From contig NZ_JACIEW010000004.1 in NCBI RefSeq assembly GCF_014197055.1, positions 62,001 to 126,000 on the forward strand: a stretch of DNA of 64,000 nucleotides, given 5' to 3'. Below, in pieces: positions 1 through 11,078 of this stretch. The stretch comes from Devosia subaequoris. GTDB lineage: Bacteria > Pseudomonadota > Alphaproteobacteria > Rhizobiales > Devosiaceae. How positions within the stretch are numbered: position 1 is the stretch's first letter; each line of letters opens with the position of its first letter. Position numbers and translations under genes: made by a program. Under the pieces are notes generated by a model, which made no database searches, was not told the origin of the DNA, and worked only from the letters and a program-made list of their open reading frames with translations.

Positions 1-2133
1 TTGCACCATGGGCTGGCCAGTTGCCGGATCGATGGCGGGCATGCCCGTATTGGGATCGATCAACTGCTGCGCGATGAGTTGGCCGGCATAGGAGCCACCG
101 GGGATCGGGGCAGGCGAGCGATCGGCAAGAGCCTTGGTCATGAAGTTGGACCAGATATTGGCCGGCACATTGCCGCCGGACAGGCTGGTGCCGGTGTCGT
201 TGTCATTGCCCAGCCACACCCCTGTAACCATGGCAGAGGTGTAGCCGACAAACAGGGCGTCACGCGATTCTTGAGAGGTGCCGGTCTTGCCACCGACTTC
301 CCACCCGCCAATATTGGCGCCCCGGCCCGTACCCACCTCGACGGCGGTCTTGAGCATGTCGTTCATAGCTGCCAGCACATTGGGATCAACCACGCGCCCT
401 GGCCCGGCATTAGAGGCCTCGTAGAGCACATTGTCCTCAACGTCTGAAATCTTGGTGATGACATTGGGAATTACCCCCATGCCACCATTGGCAAAGGGCG
501 CATAGGCACTGGTCAACTCGAGCAGGTTCACTTCCTGAGCACCCAGAGCAATGGAGGGCACTGCCGACAGGTTCGAGGAAATGCCCATACGCATCGCCAC
601 TTCAATGACTTTTTCAGGGGTGACATCGATGGCCAGGCGGGCGGCGATGGTGTTGAGCGAATAGGCCAGCCCCTGGCGCAACGTCACCGTCCCGGCATAT
701 TTGCCGTTCGAATTGCGCGGGCTCCAGCCATTGTAGTCGAACTGGGCGTCTTCGGCCAAAGTATCGGGCGTATAGCCCTTCTCCATTGCCGCCATATAGA
801 CAAACGGCTTGAAGGCAGAACCAGGCTGGCGCCGCGCAGTGACGGCACGGTTATACTGGCTGGCCTGGTAATCGACCCCGCCCACCATGGCACGCACGGT
901 GCCGTCGACATCCATGGCCACCAGAGCAGCCTGCGAGAAGCCGCGCTTCTCGCCTTCGTTGGCCACCGCTTCCTTGACGATGAATTCGGCGTCCTTTTGC
1001 ATCTTGTAGTCGATGGTGGTCTGCACCACCACGTCACCCTCGATCTCGCCGATATAGGCGGTCATCAGGCTTTCAACCCAATCGGCGACATAGGATTCGG
1101 AGCCGGCCACCACGGTGCGGATGGTCTGGTCGGGGTTGATGCGAGCCGCATCAGCTTCTTCACGCGTGATATAGCCTTCCTGCGCCATGGCGTTGAGCAC
1201 CAGGCGCTGACGGTCGCGGGCGGTATCAGGGTTGGCCTTGGGGTTATAGGCCGACGGCGCTGGCAGGATGCCTACCAGCATGGCAGCCTCGCCAAGCGAG
1301 AGATTGCGCGCCGAAACGCCGAAATAGGTCTGCGCCGCCGCCTCGATGCCATAGGCGCCCGAGCCGAAATAGACCCGGTTCATGTAAAGCTCGAGGATTT
1401 CTTCCTTGGAAAAATTCTGTTCGAGCCAGATGGCCAGGATCGCTTCCTGCACCTTGCGGCCCAGGGTCTGGTCGGGGGTGAGAAACAGGTTCTTGGCGAC
1501 CTGCTGGGTGATGGTCGAGGCGCCGCGGGTGACGCCGCGCGCTTCCACCATTTCCACGGCCACCGAGAGCAGACCGATCGGGTCGACGCCGAAATGGCTC
1601 ATGAAGCGCCGGTCTTCCGAGGCAATGAAGGCCGCGGGCACATATTGGGGCAGTTCGCGGAAGGTAATGGCCTCACCGCCGGTCTGGCCGCGATTGGAGA
1701 TCAAGCTGCCATCGGCCGCCAGGATGCGGATATTGGGCGGACGCTCGGGAATCGCCCAGGTCTCGGACGAGGGAAGTTGCGCGCCGTAATAGACAATGAC
1801 ACCGATGACGGCGAGGCCGCCCCACAGGGAGGCCACAAAGCCCCACCAGAGCAGGCCCATGAGAAAGCCGCCGCCGCGTTTCTTCCTGCGATTGCGGGCT
1901 GGCTCCGCCTTGCCCTTGCGTGGTTGTTTTCGGAGCGATTTGGGCGGCTTGCCGCCACCACCATTGCCGCCACCACCATTGCCGCCGGGGCGGGTTTCAT
2001 CGACGGAAAAAGCCATGGACTGGCCCATGGTCGGCTCGACACGCGCGCCCCTGGCCGCAGAAGAGGGCTGGGTCTTGTTCCGGCGGCCCTTGGGGGCGCC
2101 AACGCGGTCATCGGCCGAAATGCGGAAATCCAT
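1..2133 (-). CDS. mrcA: Penicillin-binding protein 1A (class A PBP), 3' end outside window
   Basis: Bifunctional peptidoglycan glycosyltransferase/transpeptidase anchored in the inner membrane. I translated it from an ATG at 2133; 711 codons are in the window with no stop, so the C-terminus is missing. The order is a basic and Gly/Asn-rich cytoplasmic tail (about residues 50-90), a membrane segment (about 90-115), a glycosyltransferase domain with the motifs EDRRFMSHFG (near residue 170) and GASTITQQVAKN, then a transpeptidase domain with SAFK (Ser439 as nucleophile), SLN and KTGT (616-619). These are the canonical class A PBP residues in the right order. The long Gly-rich tail before the membrane helix is unusual but fits a flexible cytoplasmic extension. 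It is transcribed away from the next gene; the 253-base gap to 2387 holds nothing else I can identify. Confidence 0.95.
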   Translation of the reverse strand, partial: MDFRISADDRVGAPKGRRNKTQPSSAARGARVEPTMGQSMAFSVDETRPGGNGGGGNGGGGKPPKSLRKQPRKGKAEPARNRRKKRGGGFLMGLLWWGFVASLWGGLAVIGVIVYYGAQLPSSETWAIPERPPNIRILAADGSLISNRGQTGGEAITFRELPQYVPAAFIASEDRRFMSHFGVDPIGLLSVAVEMVEARGVTRGASTITQQVAKNLFLTPDQTLGRKVQEAILAIWLEQNFSKEEILELYMNRVYFGSGAYGIEAAAQTYFGVSARNLSLGEAAMLVGILPAPSAYNPKANPDTARDRQRLVLNAMAQEGYITREEADAARINPDQTIRTVVAGSESYVADWVESLMTAYIGEIEGDVVVQTTIDYKMQKDAEFIVKEAVANEGEKRGFSQAALVAMDVDGTVRAMVGGVDYQASQYNRAVTARRQPGSAFKPFVYMAAMEKGYTPDTLAEDAQFDYNGWSPRNSNGKYAGTVTLRQGLAYSLNTIAARLAIDVTPEKVIEVAMRMGISSNLSAVPSIALGAQEVNLLELTSAYAPFANGGMGVIPNVITKISDVEDNVLYEASNAGPGRVVDPNVLAAMNDMLKTAVEVGTGRGANIGGWEVGGKTGTSQESRDALFVGYTSAMVTGVWLGNDNDTGTSLSGGNVPANIWSNFMTKALADRSPAPIPGGSYAGQLIAQQLIDPNTGMPAIDPATGQPMVQ

Positions 2134-2386
2134 CAGGCAAACCTAGTGAAGAAAAGGATCACGCTGCTTCTACCCTGTTCGTCCATCAAGGGAAACAAAT
2201 GGTAAGCGGGAGGTTAAGATCGGTGAGTTATGACCGGCCATGCGCTCTCTGCCGCCCAGCAGCACAGGAATACGCTTGTCCGCGCCAAATGTGGCCGGTT
2301 TAAGGGCCAGCCTTCCCCACTTCCCCGAGTGTGGCCGTGGTGTCACAGCTCTTGCCTATGCCGCAATTGCCCGGCACGAGAAGCAG

Positions 2387-2911
2387 ATGCGTAAACTTTT
2401 CGCCCTTCTTGCCGGTCTCCTGCTGCCGCTCACCGTCGCTCCGGCGCGGGCAGAGGAAGTGCAATCCGCGTTTAATGATGCCATTACCATGTTCGAGCAG
2501 GCGCGGCCGCAACTCGGGACGACGCGCTTCGGGGTGGACATTGCCGCCTATCGCGATGCTCTGACGCTCGGGCAGTTCGCCTCGGCGCATTGGGGGAGCG
2601 ATATGGTTGTCGCGCTGGAGGCCGGGGGGACTGGTGGCGGATGCGCCCACTACGCGGCCTATGTGCCCCTACCGCCCCGGGACGGCGTGGTGCCACTGGT
2701 GATCTGCCCGCAGTTTTCCCGGGAGGGAACACCGGCGCTGCGCCGCCTCACCCTCCTGCACGAAATGGTGCATGTGGTGGCCGGCGCGGATGAATGCCGC
2801 GCCATGGCCTTTGCTGCGGAGGTAGAGAAGCTGGCCACCGGACGTTTCACGCCGGTCGAGCAGTATTGGCGGGCGAATGGCTGCGCGGGGTCAGCCTATC
2901 GCCTGCCTTAG
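2387..2911 (+). CDS. Secreted HExxH protein of unknown function
   Basis: A 174-residue protein. I chose the ATG at 2387 because it gives a clean signal peptide (basic start, Leu/Ala-rich core, probable cleavage after ARA near residue 22); the longer upstream reading has no such signal. Mature residues 125-129 read HEMVH, followed by a nearby Glu136, the layout of a zinc-binding gluzincin-like active site. There are four cysteines (86, 107, 137, 166), enough for two periplasmic disulfides. I do not recognise the family. It could be a small periplasmic metallopeptidase, but the motif alone does not prove catalysis. Its stop overlaps the convergent monooxygenase stop by four bases (TTAG shared by both strands). 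Confidence 0.7.
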   Translation: MRKLFALLAGLLLPLTVAPARAEEVQSAFNDAITMFEQARPQLGTTRFGVDIAAYRDALTLGQFASAHWGSDMVVALEAGGTGGGCAHYAAYVPLPPRDGVVPLVICPQFSREGTPALRRLTLLHEMVHVVAGADECRAMAFAAEVEKLATGRFTPVEQYWRANGCAGSAYRLP

Positions 2912-3930
2912 CGCCAGCCCAGCCCCGGCGCGACATGCTTGAGAATGCTCTCGATGACATGGGCGTTGTAGGCGACGCCGAGCTGGTTGGGCACGGTGAG
3001 CAGCAGCGTATCGGCTTCGGCGATGGCCTCGTCCTGCTTGAGATCCTCGATCAGTTGGTCCGGCTCGGCGGTGTAGCCCCGCCCGAAAACGGCGCGCTTT
3101 TCCGGCTCGATATAGCCGAACTGGTCTTCTTCCGGGCGTCCTGCGCCGAAATACATGCGGTCCTGATCGTTGACCAGGGCAAATATCGAGCGGCTGACCG
3201 ACACGCGGGGCTCGCGGGTATGGCCGGCTTCCTTCCACGCCGCGCGGTAGGCGCGTATCTGTTCGGCCTGCTGGATATGGAAGGGCTTGCCGCTCTCATC
3301 GAATTTCAGCGTCGAGGACTGCAGGTTCATGCCCATCTTGGCGGCCCAGATCGCCGTCGCATCGCTGGCCGCGCCCCACCAGATGCGCTCAAGCAACCCC
3401 TCGGAATAGGGCTCAAGCCGCAGCATGCCGGGCGGGTTGGGAAACATGGGTCGTGGATTGGGTTGGGCAAAACCCTGACCGGTCAGGGTTCTGAGGATAA
3501 TTTCCGCATTGAGCCGCGCCATGTCGGCGTCAGTCTGGCCCTCGGCGGGCTCATAGCCGAAATAGCGCCAGCCATCGATGACCTGTTCGGGCGAGCCGCG
3601 CGAAATGCCCAATTGCAGGCGGCCCTCGGAGATCAGATCCGCGGCTCCGGCATCCTCGGCCATGTAGAGCGGGTTTTCATAGCGCATGTCGATCACGGCG
3701 GTGCCGATCTCGATCTTTTGCGTCCTCGCGCCGACAGCGGCCAGCAGCGGGAAGGGCGAGGCGAGTTGGCGGGCAAAGTGATGCACGCGGAAATAAGCGC
3801 CATCGGCACCCAACTCCTCGGCTGCCACGGCCAGCTCGATGGATTGCAGCAGCGCATCGCCTGCCGTCCGGGTGCCCGAATTGGGCGACGGGCTCCAATG
3901 GCCAAAAGAGAGAAAGCCGATCTTTTTCAT
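2908..3930 (-). CDS. LLM-class flavin-dependent monooxygenase (luciferase-like)
   Basis: A 340-residue protein of the bacterial luciferase-like superfamily, which uses reduced FMN (or F420 in some lineages) on diverse substrates. The N-terminus (GFLSFGHWSPSP), an early AEELGADGAYFRVHHFARQ strand-helix, and the segment EDAGAADLISEGRLQLGISR match the TIM-barrel landmarks of the family; length is typical. The substrate cannot be deduced. It stands alone between a convergent secreted protein and the gyrB end. Its own promoter region is the short segment just upstream, which also contains the gyrB terminator hairpin. Confidence 0.85.
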   Translation of the reverse strand: MKKIGFLSFGHWSPSPNSGTRTAGDALLQSIELAVAAEELGADGAYFRVHHFARQLASPFPLLAAVGARTQKIEIGTAVIDMRYENPLYMAEDAGAADLISEGRLQLGISRGSPEQVIDGWRYFGYEPAEGQTDADMARLNAEIILRTLTGQGFAQPNPRPMFPNPPGMLRLEPYSEGLLERIWWGAASDATAIWAAKMGMNLQSSTLKFDESGKPFHIQQAEQIRAYRAAWKEAGHTREPRVSVSRSIFALVNDQDRMYFGAGRPEEDQFGYIEPEKRAVFGRGYTAEPDQLIEDLKQDEAIAEADTLLLTVPNQLGVAYNAHVIESILKHVAPGLGWR

Positions 3931-3982
3931 GAGAGCCTCACTTTGCTGTGCCGCAAGCTATGTGGTTTGCCGCACATGAAAA

Positions 3983-4008
3983 AGCCAGTCCGCCGGAACG
4001 GACTGGCT
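3983..4008 (-). terminator. Rho-independent terminator downstream of gyrB
   Basis: A perfect 10-base inverted repeat (AGCCAGTCCG / CGGACTGGCT) around a 6-base loop. Read leftward it is followed by a run of five T, so it fits termination of the gyrB transcript ending at 4125. Confidence 0.8.
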
Positions 4009-4049
4009 GCAACTGTTGAACGATGACCATGGGTCTCTTCGCCCCCCAG

Positions 4050-4110
4050 CCATTCGAGCGTAGCTCTCATGGCCTGCTCACCTATAATCTCCCCAATGGG
4101 GAGATTTTGC
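4050..4110. repeat. Two-hairpin repeat element, copy A
   Basis: First hairpin: CCAT-tc-GAGC-GTA-GCTC-tc-ATGG (4050-4072). Second hairpin: AATCTCCCC-AAT-GGGGAGATT (4086-4106). A related element lies at 54486-54546 with the same layout, compensatory changes in the stems, and the same position between a leftward gene's stop and its terminator. Confidence 0.65.
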
Positions 4111-4124
4111 CTTCGGCACGGTTC

Positions 4125-6587
<2,463 letters not shown>

Positions 6588-6650
6588 CTAGCCGAACGGG
6601 GCTCAAACCCCAAGGATATTGGCCGTTTGAGGCTTATTTGCGGGGGATTT

Positions 6651-7769
6651 TCAGCCCCTATGTGCAAGCCGCCCCTCGCGTACCCCAATCTGCTGCGCCC
6701 GTCCCTCCAGCGCCTCAAACAGCACCGGGTCGGTGCCGGTGAGAAAACACTGCGTTTCGAGGCCGTCCAGGGCCGCAAACAGGGCCCGGCGCCGGTCCGG
6801 ATCGAGATGGGCGGCAATCTCGTCCAGCAGCAGGAACGGTACGATGCCGGTGCGCAGCCGCACCAGCCGGGCATGAGCCAGAATCAGCCCGATCAGCAGG
6901 GCCTTTTGTTCGCCGGTTGACCCCAGCGCCGCGGGCATGGATTTTTGCGCATGGATCACGTCGAGATCCACACGGTGTGGTCCTGATGTGGTGCGTCCGG
7001 CGGCCCGATCAAGAGGCCGAAGCCCGTGCCAGCGCTGCGCCAGCACCGCTTCGAGTTCGGCGGAAGTCGCCGGCTCGACCAGATCTTCGAAGAGTGGGGT
7101 GAGCGAGAGCCGGGCCGCCGGGAAACTGGTGTCATCCAGGCTCTGGGCGATCAACGCCTGCAGATGGGTCAGGCTGTCGGTACGGTTGAGATGGATCGAG
7201 GCGCCAAGCTCGGCCATTTGCGCCTCGATGGCGGCGAGCCAGCGCGGGTCGCCATCTTCTTCGAGCAGCTTGTTGCGTTGCCGCATGGCTTTTTCGAAGT
7301 CGGACACGGTCGCGGAATGACCCGGGATGAGTGTCGTCACCAACCGGTCGAGAAAGCGGCGTCTATCCCCGGCCGGGCCGGAGAACAGGCCGTCCATGGC
7401 GGGGGTCAACCAGAGCACGCGCAGATAATCGCTCATCGCCTCGATTGAGCGGGCATTGGCGCCGTTGATGCGGACCCGGCGCCCGCCATCGGGCAGAGCG
7501 CCCGTGCCGATATCGGCAGGCCCGTCATCGGTCTCGATGGTTGCCGCAACAGCCCAGGGAAGGTCGGACCCCTGCGCCTGCAAGGTGTCGAAGCTGGCGC
7601 CACGCAGGCCGCGTCCTGGCGAGAGCACGGAAATGGCTTCCAGCAGATTGGTTTTGCCCGAGCCGTTGGGGCCGGTCAGCACGACATGGCGCGCATCGAG
7701 ATCGAGCGCAGCGGAAGCGTAATTACGGAAGGCCGTCAGGCGCAGGCGGGAGATGTGACGGATCATCAC
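6651..7769 (-). CDS. recF: DNA replication and repair protein RecF
   Basis: SMC-like ATPase that loads RecA with RecO and RecR at single-strand gaps. 372 residues, normal length. Walker A GPNGSGKT at residues 33-40, the signature region GEQKALLIGL, and Walker B FLLLDEIAAHLD near residue 315 are all present. Start is the first of two consecutive ATG codons; the second (7766) would remove one residue. It sits between dnaN and gyrB, the ancestral order, with 181 bases between the dnaN stop and its start. Confidence 0.97.
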   Translation of the reverse strand: MMIRHISRLRLTAFRNYASAALDLDARHVVLTGPNGSGKTNLLEAISVLSPGRGLRGASFDTLQAQGSDLPWAVAATIETDDGPADIGTGALPDGGRRVRINGANARSIEAMSDYLRVLWLTPAMDGLFSGPAGDRRRFLDRLVTTLIPGHSATVSDFEKAMRQRNKLLEEDGDPRWLAAIEAQMAELGASIHLNRTDSLTHLQALIAQSLDDTSFPAARLSLTPLFEDLVEPATSAELEAVLAQRWHGLRPLDRAAGRTTSGPHRVDLDVIHAQKSMPAALGSTGEQKALLIGLILAHARLVRLRTGIVPFLLLDEIAAHLDPDRRRALFAALDGLETQCFLTGTDPVLFEALEGRAQQIGVREGRLAHRG

Positions 7770-7931
7770 GCGGCCCTCTCCGCCTGCCCCTTACTCAAGA
7801 GGATGATTGGACCGAACGGCCAAACTCTGCCCCGGCCCTCGCCTCGCCCCTCCGGGGTGAAGGCAGCATGCCAGCACCGGATGAGAGGATGGGATTTCAA
7901 GGTGAGCAATGAACTCGACCAGGGGGCTCGA

Positions 7932-7950
7932 GCGAGTGGCTCGAAGCCAC
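7932..7950 (-). other. Hairpin directly after the dnaN stop
   Basis: An 8-base perfect inverted repeat, GAGTGGCT-CGA-AGCCACTC, abuts the dnaN stop codon. No T run follows on the leftward strand, so it looks like a 3' stability or pausing structure rather than a classical terminator; recF may then be read through. Confidence 0.45.
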
Positions 7951-9072
7951 TCACACCCGCATCGGCATCAGCACATAGAGCGCGCTGGATTCGCCTTGTT
8001 CCTTGACCAGGGTCGGGGAATTGGCATCGTTGAACAGGAAGACGGCGCTCTCCGAGCGTATCTGGGTAATGATGTCGAGCAGATAGCGGGCATTGAAGCC
8101 AATCTCGAAGCCATCGGTATCGAATTCGACCGCCACTTCCTCGCTGGCTGTGCCGTGATCAGGATTGGTGACGGACAATTCGAGCAGGCCGTCCTTGGCC
8201 GAAAGCTTGACCGCCTTGCCGCCGCGATCCGAGGCAATGGTCGAGACGCGATCCACGGCAATGGCAAAGCCGGACTTGTCGACCAGCATCTGTTTGTCAT
8301 TATTCTTGGGCGTCACCCGGTCATAGTCGGGGAAGGTGCCCTCGATGAGCTTGGACAGCAGCACCACGGGACCCACGGTGAAGCGAATCTTGGTGTCGGA
8401 CACCTCGACATGCACGTCACCATCGACGCCATCGAGCAGCTTTTGCACTTCGCCCACGGTCTTCTTTGGCACGATGATCCCACTCATGCCACTGGCGCCC
8501 TCTGGCGAGGCCATTTCAGCGCGGGCCATGCGGTGACCATCGGTCGCCACGGCGCGGAACAGCGAACCGGCCGCCGAACTCTCCACGGCATGGAAATAGA
8601 TACCGTTGAGATAGTATCGCGTCTCTTCGTTGGAGATGGCGAACTGGGTGCGCTCGATCAGTTCGCGCAGGGAGGCTGCAGCGATGTCGAATTCATGCGC
8701 GAAGGCGCCGGATTTGAGATCGGGGAAGCTGTCGGGTGACAGGCAGGCGAGGTTAAAGCGCGAGCGGCCGGAGGTGAGAACCATGTTCTCGCCACCATCG
8801 GTTTCAAGCCGCACCTCGGCACCGTCAGACAGTTTGCGCACGATCTCGTAAAGCGTATGGGCGGGCACGGTGGTGGTACCGGGCGTCGAGACCATGGCCG
8901 GCACGCTCTCGGTCACTTCGATATCGAGGTCGGTGGCGCGCAATTCGACCCGGTCGTCCGATGCCTTGAACAGCACATTGGCCAGGATCGGATAGGTGTT
9001 GCGGCGCTCGACCACCCGATGCACATGGCTCAGCGACTTGAGCAGATGATTGCGTTCGAGCGTGACTTTCAT
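7951..9072 (-). CDS. dnaN: DNA polymerase III sliding clamp (beta subunit)
   Basis: Ring-shaped processivity clamp that tethers the replicative polymerase and many repair proteins. From the ATG at 9072 the protein is 373 residues and starts MKVTLERNHLLKSLSHVHRV, the usual N-terminus; an ATG seven codons upstream (9093) is possible but adds residues atypical of the family. The three-fold repeated clamp domain and the C-terminal YVLMPMRV are recognisable. It is third in the leftward replication block; a GC-rich hairpin lies between the preceding gene and its start. Confidence 0.97.
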   Translation of the reverse strand: MKVTLERNHLLKSLSHVHRVVERRNTYPILANVLFKASDDRVELRATDLDIEVTESVPAMVSTPGTTTVPAHTLYEIVRKLSDGAEVRLETDGGENMVLTSGRSRFNLACLSPDSFPDLKSGAFAHEFDIAAASLRELIERTQFAISNEETRYYLNGIYFHAVESSAAGSLFRAVATDGHRMARAEMASPEGASGMSGIIVPKKTVGEVQKLLDGVDGDVHVEVSDTKIRFTVGPVVLLSKLIEGTFPDYDRVTPKNNDKQMLVDKSGFAIAVDRVSTIASDRGGKAVKLSAKDGLLELSVTNPDHGTASEEVAVEFDTDGFEIGFNARYLLDIITQIRSESAVFLFNDANSPTLVKEQGESSALYVLMPMRV

Positions 9073-9105
9073 GGAGTTCTTCTTCCCGGACATACGCGAC
9101 AGCTA

Positions 9106-9126
9106 AACCCGGCGCGAGCCGGGGTT
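9106..9126 (-). terminator. Hairpin between the secreted protein gene and dnaN
   Basis: CCCGGC-GCGA-GCCGGG stem; leftward it is followed by TTTAG. It could be a weak terminator or attenuator separating dnaN from the upstream dnaA transcript. Confidence 0.45.
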
Positions 9127-9196
9127 GGGACGTTTACAGTTTCACAGGAAATTGGCAAGGCCGAGGGGGTGTTTGGCCGCATGCTAGCTGTGGACT

Positions 9197-9592
9197 TCAG
9201 GAACTGAAATGCACGGTGATGTCGAACCGCTCGCCCGGCCCGGCCCCCAGCTCCGCCAGCCCTTCAAAAGGCAGGCAGTTGGCGATGGCGTCGCCAATCG
9301 AGTTGATCAACTCGGGATATTTCCCGGCGGTCCGCAGGCTCTCGGGCACGATATGGGGGTCACCGTCCAGCGTACCATCGCCCAGAAACGCCAGGCGGAT
9401 CGAGATGGAGCGATCCTCATAGCCCGATGGCAGGACCCAGCAGGACAGAAGCTGGTCCTGAACGGAGGTGGCGATAGCCAGGTTCTGCGCCGCCCGCTCC
9501 TCGGGGGTCAGGACGGGTAACTTGTCCTCGGCCAAAACGGGGGAAAGGGCGACAATGGATAGAGCAATGAGGCGGGCAAGGATTTGAAACAT
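9197..9592 (-). CDS. Small secreted protein, TolA/TonB C-terminal-like
   Basis: From the ATG at 9592 the product is 131 residues with a signal peptide (FQILARLIALSIVALSPVLA). The remainder has ERAAQNLAIATSVQDQLLSCW, then IRLAFLGDGTLDGDP and a Cys in AIANCLPFEGL. The pattern Cys-Trp...variable strand...DGxL...Cys is like periplasmic TonB_C/TolA C-terminal-type domains common in this order, but I cannot name the family firmly. It is inserted between dnaA and dnaN, 38 bases after the dnaA stop, so it may be co-transcribed with dnaA. Confidence 0.6.
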   Translation of the reverse strand: MFQILARLIALSIVALSPVLAEDKLPVLTPEERAAQNLAIATSVQDQLLSCWVLPSGYEDRSISIRLAFLGDGTLDGDPHIVPESLRTAGKYPELINSIGDAIANCLPFEGLAELGAGPGERFDITVHFSS

Positions 9593-9629
9593 TTCCGATC
9601 CTTGCCCGGCCAATCCGGCGGGATAAAGG

Positions 9630-11078
9630 CTATTCCTCGAGCATGCGCTTGAGCAATTCGATTTCCTGGCCCAGCTCCAGATCGTCCTTGATCATCTGCT
9701 CGACCTTGCGCACCGAATGGAGCACCGTGGTATGGTCACGACCGCCGAAACGCCGGCCAATTTCGGGCAGGGAGCGGCTGGTCAGGGCCTTGGCCAGATA
9801 CATGGCGATCTGGCGCGGGCGCACCACGTCGCGGCTGCGGCGGGCCGAGAGCAATTCGTTGCGCGGCACCTTGTAGTGGCGCGAGACGATCTTGAGAATA
9901 TCTTCGATGCGGACCCGCTTGGCGTCGCGGGCGCGGATCAGATCGGCCAGGGTCTTTTCGGCCAGCGGCACGGTGATCAGCTCACCGGTGAGCTGATTGG
10001 CGGCGACAAGGCGGTTAACAGCGCCGTCGAGATCGCGGCCATGGCTCACCACGGCGCGGGCAATATAGTCGATCACCGCGACCGGAAACTGCATGCCGAA
10101 GCGGGAATTGACCTGGTCTGCGCGGCGCTGGACGATATCGCGGCGCAATTCATGATCAAAGGTGGAGATAGGCACGACCAGCCCGCCGGAGAGACGCGAA
10201 CGGACGCGTTCGTCGAGCATTTCGAGATCGCGCGGGGGCGCATCACCAGCCACCACGACCTGCTTGGCGCCGGTCAGCAGGGCCCCCAGTGTGTGACCGA
10301 ATTCGGTCGCCGACTTGCCCTGCAGAAACTGCATGTCGTCGATCAGCAGCAGATCCACCCGGCGCAGCCATTCCTTGAAGCCGAGCGCGCTCTGGCGCTG
10401 CACGGCGGTAATGAAATGGTACATGAAGTGGTCGGCTGTCAGATAGACGATGTTCTTGGACGGATCGGCCTGGCCAACGGCGTGGGCGATGGCATTGAGC
10501 AGGTGCGACTTGCCCAGGCCCACGGTGGAATGAATATAGACCGGGTTGAAGGTCACGGCATTATTGATGGCAGCATTGGCGATCTGCTTGGCGACGCCCA
10601 GCGCCATCTCATTGGCCGAGCCGGCCACGAAACTGTCAAAGGTCATGCGCGGGTCAATGGCGCTGCCCGAAAGGGCGTCGCCGGACTTGGCATTGTCGCG
10701 CACCAGGCGCGGGGTCGCAGGCACCGCAGCGACCGGCGCGGTCTGCTGGGCGGCCGGGGCTTCGGGGACGACTTCGGCGACCGGGGCAAGGCGCGGACGG
10801 GCCTGACCATTGACCCGCATGGTCACCTGCAGGCGCGCGGCTTCGGGGACATCATGGCGGAAGGCTTCAACGATGCCGTCGGCGTAGTTGGACTGCACCC
10901 AGGAACAGAGGAACCGCGTTGGCGCACTCAAATGCACCAGATCGTCCACCAGTTCCTCAAGTTCGAGGCGTGCAAACCAGGAGGCAAAAACGTCCTCGCC
11001 CACGCTCGCTTTCAGCCTAGCCCGCACCCGGGTCCAGAGTTCGCGCTGATCATCGGAGGAAACGTCGGGGGTGGCCAT
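9630..11078 (-). CDS. dnaA: Chromosomal replication initiator DnaA
   Basis: AAA+ ATPase that binds and opens the replication origin. I chose the ATG at 11078, giving 482 residues whose N-terminus (WTRVRARLKASVGEDVFASW) matches family domain I; an upstream ATG at 11183 would add 35 low-complexity residues. Domain I about 12-90, a Pro/Ala-rich linker 95-140, AAA+ domain with Walker A HSTVGLGKSHLL (about 183-194) and Walker B LLLIDDMQF, and a C-terminal DNA-binding domain with GGRDHTTVLHSVRKVE. A weak AGGCGG lies about ten bases before the chosen start. The next gene upstream is rpsT, a common neighbour in Hyphomicrobiales. Confidence 0.97.
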   Translation of the reverse strand: MATPDVSSDDQRELWTRVRARLKASVGEDVFASWFARLELEELVDDLVHLSAPTRFLCSWVQSNYADGIVEAFRHDVPEAARLQVTMRVNGQARPRLAPVAEVVPEAPAAQQTAPVAAVPATPRLVRDNAKSGDALSGSAIDPRMTFDSFVAGSANEMALGVAKQIANAAINNAVTFNPVYIHSTVGLGKSHLLNAIAHAVGQADPSKNIVYLTADHFMYHFITAVQRQSALGFKEWLRRVDLLLIDDMQFLQGKSATEFGHTLGALLTGAKQVVVAGDAPPRDLEMLDERVRSRLSGGLVVPISTFDHELRRDIVQRRADQVNSRFGMQFPVAVIDYIARAVVSHGRDLDGAVNRLVAANQLTGELITVPLAEKTLADLIRARDAKRVRIEDILKIVSRHYKVPRNELLSARRSRDVVRPRQIAMYLAKALTSRSLPEIGRRFGGRDHTTVLHSVRKVEQMIKDDLELGQEIELLKRMLEE

